Shown piece by piece: positions 14,591-21,937 of a stretch of DNA of 21,937 bases; positions within the stretch are counted from its first letter, which is position 1, and each line of letters opens with the position of its first letter. The DNA comes from an uncultured Clostridia bacterium (GTDB lineage: Bacteria > Bacillota > Clostridia > Lachnospirales > CAMVHY01), in contig CAMVHY010000001.1 in assembly GCA_947167415.1 (NCBI GenBank), positions 1 to 21,937 of the forward strand. Direction: 5' to 3'. The notes under the pieces are model-generated. The model was not told where the DNA came from, did no database searches, and saw only the letters and a list, made by a program, of their open reading frames with translations. The position numbers and the translations under genes were made by a program.

Positions 14591-15274
14591 TTATTTTTCT
14601 TGCCCTTTTTTTGGCTCTAGATTTTCCTCTTGTATTTCTTCTTTTTCTTTATCTTCATTTGCCTCTTTATAAAGATTAGTGTTCAAATCCATTTTTATCA
14701 AACAATTTTTTGGCAAGATTGTATTCCATCCGAAAAATAAAATAGCGTCAATAACAAATAAAGCAACCAAAACAATCAGAACCGCAAGATGAAAATTCAG
14801 TAAAAAAGTAGCCCCTGCAGCCGCTAATAAAAGTAAATCAATTACACCAATTATTATTCTTTGCCACGGCCACGACGATTGCTTACTTTCTATTTTTTCG
14901 TTTTGTTCTTTTGATTTTAATTCTTGTAGAATATTGTCAAACAAAACTGCAGATTCCCCGATTGATTCTGGATCTGCGCCGGGCCCAAACACAACATATC
15001 TAATAACAACTGCTATGCTCTGCTTATTATTGAAACTGAATTCTGAAATCTTTTTATTTATTTCAGTGCTACTGGTTATAACTTTGGTATAAAACATTAA
15101 TTCGAATCCTATCACATTGTTTTTCCTCAAACTCTTGACGTTACAAAATGATTTTGTGTTTATTATTTTTTTTGCAAGATCCTTGACAGTGTCGCTAGGA
15201 TTCAGATCTACTGAAAGTGATTTGCCAGTCAGCTGTCTTACAGTCACATTTATTTTTTTCGCGTCTTCACTCAT
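14591..15274 (-). CDS. Membrane protein with N-terminal ubiquitin-like domain
   Basis: 227 residues. Residues of about 8-93 look like a ubiquitin fold: VTVRQLTGKSLSVDL, NPSDTVKDLAKKI, then FELMFYTKVITSS and KISEFSFNNKQSIAVVIRYV. LTGK (15-18) and PSDT (26-29) match ubiquitin LTGK and PSDT at the same spacing, and FELMF and SIAVVIRY take the places of ubiquitin RLIF and LHLVLRLR. The diglycine end is missing, so conjugation is unlikely. Residues 139-159 and 162-182 are two membrane helices; the tail is highly charged (KEKEEIQEENLEP). The layout recalls eukaryotic ubiquitin-like membrane proteins. The ATG at 15274 follows GAGGG. It has a strong promoter and a terminator-like hairpin in its leader. 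It lies between an IS5 relic and uvrA, suggesting acquired DNA. The function is not known. Confidence 0.68.
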   Translation of the reverse strand: MSEDAKKINVTVRQLTGKSLSVDLNPSDTVKDLAKKIINTKSFCNVKSLRKNNVIGFELMFYTKVITSSTEINKKISEFSFNNKQSIAVVIRYVVFGPGADPESIGESAVLFDNILQELKSKEQNEKIESKQSSWPWQRIIIGVIDLLLLAAAGATFLLNFHLAVLIVLVALFVIDAILFFGWNTILPKNCLIKMDLNTNLYKEANEDKEKEEIQEENLEPKKGQEK

Positions 15275-15312
15275 TTTTACCCTCGCCCTTTTTTATAAAA
15301 AAATACTTATCA

Positions 15313-15346
15313 AAAAAAATGACGTCTTTTTTACGCGACGTCTTTT
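15313..15346 (-). terminator. Terminator-like hairpin within the leader of the ubiquitin-like gene (possible attenuator)
   Basis: On the minus strand AAAAGACGTC, a 10-base loop and GACGTCATTTTTTTT form a stem followed by eight T. It lies between the promoter (15364-15392) and the ribosome binding site, so full-length transcription requires read-through. Confidence 0.65.
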
Positions 15347-15347
15347 C

Positions 15348-15414
15348 TCACTCCCCGATATTAATTTTAAAACAAAATTTTTTATTTGTCAAGAGCTAAT
15401 TTAAATTTTTTTAT
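15348..15414 (-). repeat. Promoter/leader block, copy A (inverted relative to 18227-18293)
   Basis: About 67 bp nearly identical to 18227-18293 on the other strand, with around nine differences by eye. It covers the sequence upstream of -35, the whole promoter and the GGGAG stretch after it. Confidence 0.9.
15364..15392 (-). promoter_or_regulatory. Promoter of the ubiquitin-like membrane protein gene
   Basis: Perfect -35 TTGACA (15392-15387), a 17-base spacer and -10 TAAAAT (15369-15364). This is close to the consensus for the main sigma factor and among the strongest promoters in the window. Confidence 0.8.
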
Positions 15415-15445
15415 AAAAATTAATTTCCTCATAAATTGTTTTACC

Positions 15446-15481
15446 ATAAAAAAAAATAAAGCCAAAATTTTTTAGCTTTAT
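15446..15481 (-). terminator. Rho-independent terminator after uvrA
   Basis: On the minus strand ATAAAGCTAAAA pairs with TTTTGGCTTTAT (one wobble), followed by a run of eight or nine T. It lies about 20 bases past the uvrA stop and insulates the ubiquitin-like gene from uvrA. Confidence 0.82.
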
Positions 15482-15501
15482 CTTTTATAAAATCAAACAT
15501 A

Positions 15502-17979
15502 TTAAATAAATTTTCCCGTGATGCTATTTTTATTTTTTTTAATTAAATCTGGCGGACCAACCGCAACAATTTCACCACCTGATTTTCCTCCGCCCGGTCC
15601 AATATCAATTATATAATCTGCATTTCTTATAAAATCCAAATCATGTTCGATTACCACAATCGTTGCTTTGTTTTTAATTAACACTTCAAAAACGTCAATT
15701 AATTTTTTTGTATCCAACGGATGTAATCCAATCGTCGGCTCATCAAATACAAAAATACTATCGCTCTGCGTTTTATTTATTTCATTCGATAATTTTAATC
15801 TTTGTGCTTCGCCTCCGGATAAACTTGGCGTGCTTTCTCCCAAAGTTAAATATCCTAATCCAAGTTCCTGCAAAACTTTTAAGCGGCTAAAAATATTTTT
15901 TTCATCACAAAAAAAATCTAACGCCGAATTTATTTCCATTGACATTATTTCCGGCAAAGATTTTTCTACACCCTTTTTATTTTTATAAATAATTTTATAA
16001 GCATCTTTTTTATACCTCGACCCATTACATTCTGGACAAATTATTTCGACATCTGGCAAAAATTGCACATCTAATTTTATAATTCCTGTTCCATCACAAT
16101 TTTCACATCTTAAAATTCCTGTATTATAAGAAAAATCTCCTGCTTTATATTTATCAACACGCGCATAAATTTTTCTTAGCTCATCATGAATATTTGCATA
16201 TGTTGCAATCGTTGATCTTATATTAATTCCGATTGGTGTCGCATCAATTAATTTTATTTTATTTATTCCGGGCGCCATAATTTCAAAAACATGCTCAGGT
16301 AATTTTTTTTTCTCGCTCAAATTTTTTATTGCCGGCACAAGACTTTCTAATATTAAAGTTGTTTTTCCTGAACCAGAAACTCCTGTCACAACAGTTAATT
16401 TTTCTTTTGGAATTTTAACTTTCATTGGCTTAACCGTGTATATTTTTCCAATCGATAAATAAATTTCTCCGTGCTCAAAAATTTTTTCTTCCGTTATACT
16501 TTTTTCTATAAATTTACTTTCATCCAAAAAAAATTTTCCTATCCGCGATTTTTTATCTTTTTTTATATTTTCAAGTGTTCCCTGAGAAATAACTTCGCCG
16601 CCGTTTTTTCCTGCTTCCGGTCCCATTTCAATTATCCAATCACATTCTTTTAATATTTGCGTATCATGATCAACCAAAACAATCGAATTCCCATCACGAA
16701 TTAAATCCTTAATTATCAAATTCAAGCCTGAAATATTTGCAGGATGTAAACCAATTGTTGGCTCGTCTAAAACATATAAAATTCCTGTTGTCTGATTTCG
16801 AACCGCGCGTGCAATTTGAATCCTTTGTAATTCTCCGGTCGAAAGTGTCGAAGACGATCGATCCAAAGAAATATAACCTAAACCCAAATTTATTAACGGT
16901 CTTGCAACATCAAAAAAATTGGCGCAAAGATTTTTTGCCATCAAATTCATTTCATCCGGCAAACTTTTGGGAATCTCATCAATCCAATTTATTATTTCCG
17001 AAAGAGACATTTTGCACGCTTTATCAATCGAAAGATTTTTTATTTTTGGGCTGCGAGCTTTTTCAGAAAATCTTGTTCCATTACACTTTGGACAAATATC
17101 TTGCTTTAAAAATTTTTCAACGCGCTTCATTCCTTTTTCATCTTTAACTTTTGCCAAAGCATTTTCGACTGTATAAATCGCGTTGTAATAAGTAAAATCC
17201 ATTTCCCCAGCAATATTAGAATTTTTTGCTTTATATAAAATATGTTTTTTTTCTGCCGGCCCGTTATAAACAATATTTTTTTCTTTTTCTGTCAACATAT
17301 AAAACGGAATATCTGTTCTAACACCCATTTCGCGACAAACATCTGTCATTAAAGACCACATTAAAGAATTCCATGGAGCAACTGCACCTTGTTCAATCGT
17401 TAAATTTTTATCCGGCACAAGTTTTTCGATGTCAACTTTATAAGTCATACCAGTTCCATTACAAAATTCACACGCTCCTTGGCTATTAAAAGCCATTTCT
17501 TCAGCGCTTGGAGCATAAAAATGCGCATCACATTCCGGACAAATTAATTCTTTTCCCCACGCAACTAAAATACTCGGTTTTAAATAATGTTTATTCGGAC
17601 AACAATGACTTGCTAAACGGGAATATATTAAGCGCAAAATATTTAATAATTCCGTCGACGTTCCAAAAGTTGATCTAATTCCCGGAACATTTGGTCTTTG
17701 ATGCAAAGCAATTGCAGCAGGAATATATTTTATTTCATCAAGATTTGCTTTTGTTGCTTGAGTCATACGACGGCGCGTATATGTCGAAAGCGATTCAAGA
17801 TAACGACGTGATCCTTCCGCATATAAAATTCCTAGTGCCAACGAAGATTTTCCTGAACCGGAAATTCCTGCTATCCCAACAATTTTATTTAATGGAACAT
17901 CAAGGTTAATATTTTTTAAGTTATGTACTCGCGCACCACGAATTTTTATTTTCTCTGGAATATTATTTTGCTCATTCAT
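15502..17979 (-). CDS. UvrA-family ABC ATPase, short (UvrA2) type
   Basis: DNA-damage or DNA-ligand binding ABC protein of the UvrA family, 825 residues. The first nucleotide site is GISGSGKSS (38-46) followed by ILYAEGSRRYLESLSTYTRR. The second Walker A is GVSGSGKTT near residue 530. Two ABC signatures are present (LSTGELQRIQIARAV; LSGGEAQRLKLSNEI), each followed by a VLDEPTIGLHP or VFDEPTIGLHP Walker B. Zinc motifs are CPEC...CEFCNGTG, CPKCNGTRF and CENCDGTG...CPECNGSR. The segment between the first zinc residues and GACEFCNGTG is much shorter than in housekeeping UvrA (about 940 residues), consistent with loss of the UvrB-binding domain. Such paralogues are linked to resistance to DNA-binding drugs. 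The ATG at 17979 has GAGGG upstream; the frame extends to 18045, but that codon overlaps the promoter. Confidence 0.9.
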   Translation of the reverse strand: MNEQNNIPEKIKIRGARVHNLKNINLDVPLNKIVGIAGISGSGKSSLALGILYAEGSRRYLESLSTYTRRRMTQATKANLDEIKYIPAAIALHQRPNVPGIRSTFGTSTELLNILRLIYSRLASHCCPNKHYLKPSILVAWGKELICPECDAHFYAPSAEEMAFNSQGACEFCNGTGMTYKVDIEKLVPDKNLTIEQGAVAPWNSLMWSLMTDVCREMGVRTDIPFYMLTEKEKNIVYNGPAEKKHILYKAKNSNIAGEMDFTYYNAIYTVENALAKVKDEKGMKRVEKFLKQDICPKCNGTRFSEKARSPKIKNLSIDKACKMSLSEIINWIDEIPKSLPDEMNLMAKNLCANFFDVARPLINLGLGYISLDRSSSTLSTGELQRIQIARAVRNQTTGILYVLDEPTIGLHPANISGLNLIIKDLIRDGNSIVLVDHDTQILKECDWIIEMGPEAGKNGGEVISQGTLENIKKDKKSRIGKFFLDESKFIEKSITEEKIFEHGEIYLSIGKIYTVKPMKVKIPKEKLTVVTGVSGSGKTTLILESLVPAIKNLSEKKKLPEHVFEIMAPGINKIKLIDATPIGINIRSTIATYANIHDELRKIYARVDKYKAGDFSYNTGILRCENCDGTGIIKLDVQFLPDVEIICPECNGSRYKKDAYKIIYKNKKGVEKSLPEIMSMEINSALDFFCDEKNIFSRLKVLQELGLGYLTLGESTPSLSGGEAQRLKLSNEINKTQSDSIFVFDEPTIGLHPLDTKKLIDVFEVLIKNKATIVVIEHDLDFIRNADYIIDIGPGGGKSGGEIVAVGPPDLIKKNKNSITGKFI

Positions 17980-18016
17980 AATTTTTCCCTCATAAAAAAT
18001 TTTTTTTTGCATACCC

Positions 18017-18045
18017 ATTTTATTTAAAAATATTTTTTTTGACAA
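18017..18045 (-). promoter_or_regulatory. Promoter of the short uvrA gene
   Basis: -35 TTGTCA (18045-18040), a 17-base spacer and -10 TAAAAT (18022-18017). It lies 38 bases before the chosen start and rules out the upstream in-frame codon at 18045. Confidence 0.68.
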
Positions 18046-18226
18046 TTAAATTTTTTTATATTATGTCATAAAAACCACGTTTAAATATAAGTATTATTTA
18101 TTTATAAAAAATATTTTTTCGGATATAAACCATAATTCAAGAGCACAAATTAAAATCTAAATAACAACGAATCAATAGAATAAAAATTTTTAGCCATCAA
18201 GAAATATTTATATATATGTAAAACTG

Positions 18227-18293
18227 ATAAAAAAATTTTGATTACCTCTTGACAAATAAAAAATTTTGTTTTAGAATTAATATTAGGGAGGGT
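18227..18293 (+). repeat. Promoter/leader block, copy B
   Basis: Plus-strand counterpart of 15348-15414. The core from CTCTTGACA through AATTAATAT is identical except one base, and GGGAG follows. After the block, GACGTTATTTTTTTG (18299-18313) resembles the second half of the hairpin in the other leader. Confidence 0.9.
18249..18277 (+). promoter_or_regulatory. Promoter upstream of the giant gene
   Basis: -35 TTGACA (18249-18254), the same 17-base spacer as the ubiquitin-like gene promoter, and -10 TAGAAT (18272-18277). It gives a leader of about 180 bases before the ATG at 18466. Other than the two promoters, the shared block and a mini-ORF, 17980-18465 holds nothing I can support. Confidence 0.7.
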
Positions 18294-18296
18294 TGA

Positions 18297-18320
18297 ATGA
18301 CGTTATTTTTTTGTTTATAA
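18297..18320 (+). CDS. Possible 7-codon leader peptide
   Basis: GGGAGGG (18286-18292) is followed after four bases by ATG and six codons (MTLFFCL), then TAA. It lies just downstream of the promoter and well before the giant gene. It could be a regulatory leader peptide or simply a ribosome binding site left over in the duplicated block. Too short to judge by composition. Confidence 0.25.
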   Translation: MTLFFCL

Positions 18321-18465
18321 AATGTTCGACATTTGATTTCAAATTCATTAAAGTTGTTATTCTTTATTAATAAAATTATTTTTGTAATATTGATTTACAG
18401 GCAATAATTTGTCAAAATTAAAATGTACTTAAAGTAGCTAATAAAAAATTTATGAGGTGTGTCCT

Positions 18466-21400
18466 ATGGATGGATTTTATGGATCGAATATTTCTGAAGA
18501 AGATCAATTAAAAATAATAAGTATACGAGAGGCGTTGCCGGAAGATATTCGGAATAAAGTAGAACTTAAAGAGATACAAGATTTATTAAATCTTGGCATC
18601 AATGAGCTTGAAACACAGATAACACTTTTACTTTTAAATTCTAAATTGACTGATATTAGCCAAACATGCAATAGGATAAAAGAAATTATATATCCATCAC
18701 AAATACAAACAACAAAAATCAATAACAACAATACAACTGCCATTAGTTTAGAAGATCAGACAAAGATAAAGAAAATACGAGATGCGATACCAGGAAATAT
18801 CCGAGGTTTTATAGAGGATGAAAATATACGAAAATTATTAGAAGTTAGTGCCAACGAACTTGAAACACAGGTGTTAGAGTTACTTTCACAGATGGGGGTA
18901 GATGATGCTAAACAAATCAAATCTACATACGATGCGATAAAAAAATTTATATATCCATCACAAACACAAACAACAAAAATCAATAACAATAATATGAACA
19001 CCGTTAATGTCGATGAAAGAACCTATCGCAATCAAATCAAGAATAGTATTTATTTTTGTGCTCGCATAGAAATAGACGATAATTTGGCAATGAATTTATT
19101 AAAAGCAGATGATGAAAATATGCGAACATCATTATTGAACTCAAGTTTCGGTAACGCAAAGATCGAAGTTGACAAAGTTAAATTGGAACAGATTTTAAAA
19201 GATATAAAAAACATCGTAGATAATTATCAAGCTTTGCTTGCTAAAAATTTATTAAAACCCAAACCTGGGAATGTGACTAAGGATTATATAAGCAATAAAA
19301 AATATGTAACAAATCAAGATATTGTCAATGAAGTCAGCAATGAATTTAATAAAACTTTTGACTACAAAAATGGTTTATTACCACAAGAAGTAAGAGACTT
19401 ATTAATGAGTAACTCTCAGATAAGACAATCTGTGTTATCAGAGATAATCGAACAAAAGAAATTAAAACCCAGTTTTTTGGGTAAAAATAAATTTGAAATG
19501 AAGAAGAGTTCATTTTTATTATTTATAAGTAGGATGGTCAGTAATTTCAATAAGACAACAAATAACAACAAGAAAAGCATAAAAATAAAAATAGATAAAT
19601 TTTTTTCCGATCAAGCTGTGGAAAATATTACACATTATCTGGTTGGTGAATATACAAGCGGAAGTGTGATTGATTTTGCCAATGGAGATGTACGTCATAA
19701 AAATGGCACTGTGGATCAAGAAGTTGTTGATAATACAAAGCTCTGTTTTTCTTTCACACAAATCAATCAGATGTTGAAATCTGGAGTTTTACCTGGTTGT
19801 TTGTTAAGTATCAGACACTTTGATAACTATATAAAATATCGAGTTTTACAGGAAAACATATCTGATAACGGTTGTAGTTGTTTGTGTGAACAATTTATAG
19901 ATTTTCTCTATATGGATATTGGTGGAGGATGTCTCGATAGAACAGATCCGAAGAATATAATCGTACCTGATTTTGTACAAAATTTGATTGCCGGGTATAT
20001 AAGTAACAAAAAATTAAATGACCTAGACAAAATAAACAATGACCCGGTTATATCTAGATTGTTTTTTGATAAAAATGGTGTTTCACGAGATAAAGAAGAA
20101 ATTAATAAATTATTAGGCACTGATGAAAAAATACTTGAGAGTTTTATGAATGCTGCAATTGATACAGTGTTTTTTATGAATATTATTAATTTGCCTATTG
20201 AATGGAATTTTAGCGGTGATTGGTTGAGTAAAATCAAATCAGACTATCGTTATGGCGATTATAGCATTTTTATTGATGATTTAATAGCTGACAAAAAATT
20301 AAAGACGTTCACTTTAGCGGATCTAGCGGATCTATTGGAAGGTAAAAATAAAATAGTAAAAGATAAAAATAAGGAAGTGAAAAATTTACTTAACGGAAAA
20401 GAGATTCAATTGGAAAATAAAAAATTTAAGCTTACCGACAAACAAATATCACAGACAAAAGTAATAAAAACTATTGCACAAGATTTAAACATAATAAAAG
20501 ATTATTTGGATAAAAATAAAGATAATGAAGATAAAGTTAGATCTATTGATTTGCAAAAATTATTTACTCATTTATTTTGGTTTACTGATCGTATTGATCA
20601 AGGTTTTTTCATGCAACTCGTAACTTTTTTGAAACAAAAAATGTTGGCGGATTCTACCAGAGATGTTGATGATCTTTCAATCGTTGATGACCTAAAAGAT
20701 ACTTTACAAAATGAAACTTTGGTTTATCTCTTTAAAAATATAAAATCTGATTTTGTAATGAGTGTTTTGTTGAATCAGCTATTGGGAAATTATTTACAGA
20801 TAACAACTTTGACAGCTAGAGATTTTGCAACAATTTTTATAGCATTTTTTGAGAGCGTAAAGGATAATAAAAATTTTGATTTGGATAAGTTTAAAAATGT
20901 ATTTATAAAGACATTTGTTGCGAAAACAAAAGGCATGAAACGCAAAAATTTTGGGGCCCAAAATAATGATGAAACGGTATTGCAGTTTGTTTTGAGTGAA
21001 ATAGATAATATTAATAAATTGCTTAAAGAAACGAATACAGAATATGAATTTGATAATAAAGACTATTTTGATATTTGTTTAGAAATACTTGAAACTAATT
21101 CGAACGATTTTTTTTCAAGACAAGAAAAAGATATAAACGTTAATGTTATAAATGATTTGGGTAAAGAAATTATGGATAGTTTCGTGTTTGATTTTTTACG
21201 TAACAAATTTAACTTACCCGAAGAAACTAAAAATGAAATCGTAGAAAATAATAAGAATGAAAATAAAAACCAAGTTAACAGTAAGAACGAAGATGTCAAA
21301 AAAGAAGATATGTCACAGAAAAAAACAGATGAAACACAAACGAATAAAATCGAAATTCTTGACTCGAGGAAAATTGTTAGAAAGTTACCTGGCATTAGCG

Positions 21401-21937
21401 AACAATTTTTAAACTCAGAAATAAAAATTAATGAAATGAGTGAGAATATCGACGAAGTAAAAGTAAATACAAATACGGATAATAAAAAAAATGATAAAAA
21501 TACAAACGAAAATCAAATTGATATTAAGAGCAAAAATGACGTTAAAAACAACAACATAAAAAAAGAAATGATCGCAAACAAGAAAAAAAATGCTAATCAA
21601 GGGAAAGAAATCAATTATGGTGATTATCGAACAGACGAAGAAATTAACGAAATGTTGGGTATAAAAAATCAAACGAAGAACCAAAATAAGAAACAACATG
21701 TTTTAACAAAGGAAGAGGAAGAAAAAATAAAGACTAATGAAATGAAATTAGAATGTATTGCGGATTTATATAACATCGATAAATACATTGTAAAAGAAAT
21801 AATAATAAAACTAGACAGAGACAACTTTGGTCCACGAGACTTTTTTGTAGATTTAGAAACCGTTTTGAATAAAAATAAATGTCAAAACCAAGAAGTTAAA
21901 GATTCGATAAAAAGATGTTACATTGATCAATTTTTAC
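18466..21937 (+). CDS. Giant unrecognised protein with N-terminal tandem repeat and Asn/Lys-rich linker, 3' truncated
   Basis: Open without a stop from ATG 18466 (GAGGTG at 18454-18459) to the window end: at least 1157 residues. I do not recognise it. Residues of about 12-89 and 96-176 are two copies of a helical unit, each with NELETQ and ending YPSQ-x-QTTKINNNN. Residues of about 185-925 are mostly polar and alpha-helical with scattered aromatic patches (for instance FIDFLYMDIGGGC near 473-485). Residues of about 926-1085 are a low-complexity Asn/Lys/Glu-rich stretch interrupted by short ordered pieces. After about 1085 a new structured part begins (EEEEKIKTNEMKLECIADLY...IVKEIIIKLD). There is no signal peptide or membrane helix in the visible part. 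It shares its promoter block with the ubiquitin-like membrane protein. A role as host-directed effector or large scaffold is a guess. Confidence 0.8.
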   Translation, partial: MDGFYGSNISEEDQLKIISIREALPEDIRNKVELKEIQDLLNLGINELETQITLLLLNSKLTDISQTCNRIKEIIYPSQIQTTKINNNNTTAISLEDQTKIKKIRDAIPGNIRGFIEDENIRKLLEVSANELETQVLELLSQMGVDDAKQIKSTYDAIKKFIYPSQTQTTKINNNNMNTVNVDERTYRNQIKNSIYFCARIEIDDNLAMNLLKADDENMRTSLLNSSFGNAKIEVDKVKLEQILKDIKNIVDNYQALLAKNLLKPKPGNVTKDYISNKKYVTNQDIVNEVSNEFNKTFDYKNGLLPQEVRDLLMSNSQIRQSVLSEIIEQKKLKPSFLGKNKFEMKKSSFLLFISRMVSNFNKTTNNNKKSIKIKIDKFFSDQAVENITHYLVGEYTSGSVIDFANGDVRHKNGTVDQEVVDNTKLCFSFTQINQMLKSGVLPGCLLSIRHFDNYIKYRVLQENISDNGCSCLCEQFIDFLYMDIGGGCLDRTDPKNIIVPDFVQNLIAGYISNKKLNDLDKINNDPVISRLFFDKNGVSRDKEEINKLLGTDEKILESFMNAAIDTVFFMNIINLPIEWNFSGDWLSKIKSDYRYGDYSIFIDDLIADKKLKTFTLADLADLLEGKNKIVKDKNKEVKNLLNGKEIQLENKKFKLTDKQISQTKVIKTIAQDLNIIKDYLDKNKDNEDKVRSIDLQKLFTHLFWFTDRIDQGFFMQLVTFLKQKMLADSTRDVDDLSIVDDLKDTLQNETLVYLFKNIKSDFVMSVLLNQLLGNYLQITTLTARDFATIFIAFFESVKDNKNFDLDKFKNVFIKTFVAKTKGMKRKNFGAQNNDETVLQFVLSEIDNINKLLKETNTEYEFDNKDYFDICLEILETNSNDFFSRQEKDINVNVINDLGKEIMDSFVFDFLRNKFNLPEETKNEIVENNKNENKNQVNSKNEDVKKEDMSQKKTDETQTNKIEILDSRKIVRKLPGISEQFLNSEIKINEMSENIDEVKVNTNTDNKKNDKNTNENQIDIKSKNDVKNNNIKKEMIANKKKNANQGKEINYGDYRTDEEINEMLGIKNQTKNQNKKQHVLTKEEEEKIKTNEMKLECIADLYNIDKYIVKEIIIKLDRDNFGPRDFFVDLETVLNKNKCQNQEVKDSIKRCYIDQFL
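18496..18993 (+). repeat. Two-copy tandem repeat of about 261 bp in the giant gene
   Basis: The units are about 87 codons apart. The best-conserved part is the end of each unit: about 40 bases starting ATATATCCATCACAAA (18692 and 18953) differ at only one or two positions. Earlier parts are more diverged, so the duplication is not very recent or the ends are under constraint. Confidence 0.85.

Noticed and set aside
16471..17176. Plus-strand frames of 60-136 codons opposite uvrA
   Set aside because: uvrA motifs cover the whole minus-strand frame; the plus-strand frames show no motif or start signal.
18504..21699. Several minus-strand frames under the giant gene
   Set aside because: They are low-complexity hydrophobic shadows of an A-rich coding strand; the plus-strand frame is continuous and has a good start.

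Overview
This is a very AT-rich window from a low-GC Gram-positive bacterium of clostridial type. The call rests on SpoIVA (endospore coat), RecU, an Asp23 protein, a LytR-CpsA-Psr protein, a DUF1540 protein, an HPr-like protein of the clostridial type, V-type ATPase subunits, and strong GGAGG ribosome binding sites with TTGACA/TATAAT-like promoters. Decayed transposons, a nonsense-riddled gene and a protein with a ubiquitin-like domain point to a host-associated, possibly eukaryote-associated, member of the group. That lifestyle is an inference, not something the sequence proves.

Left part (1-5550): the 3' part of glycogen synthase (glgA) runs into PRPP synthetase (prs) and a terminator. An isolated pair of V-type ATPase stalk subunits (F, then E) follows. 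Next is a dead ISAs1-type transposase inside two diverged inverted arms of about 320 bp, then ybeY on the minus strand.

Middle part (5690-11060): a 52-residue DUF1540 protein and the overlapping pair asp23-nusB are on the minus strand. A LytR-CpsA-Psr cell-wall gene and spoIVA are on the plus strand; spoIVA has a possible SigE promoter. A dead IS5-family copy follows, and its right end has replaced the start of an HPr-like gene.

Right part (11130-21937): an unrecognised gene with internal in-frame stops lies beside a tRNA-Leu(CAA). Then come recU, a secreted DUF4163/stalk-domain protein, a second IS5 relic, a membrane protein with an N-terminal ubiquitin-like domain, a short-form UvrA (UvrA2 type), and a giant reading frame of more than 1157 codons that leaves the window.

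The most notable observation is that the ubiquitin-like membrane protein gene and the giant gene start from nearly the same promoter/leader block of about 67 bp. The two blocks point outward from uvrA. The ubiquitin-like gene also carries a terminator-like hairpin inside its leader. Together they look like a co-regulated accessory set, possibly for host interaction.
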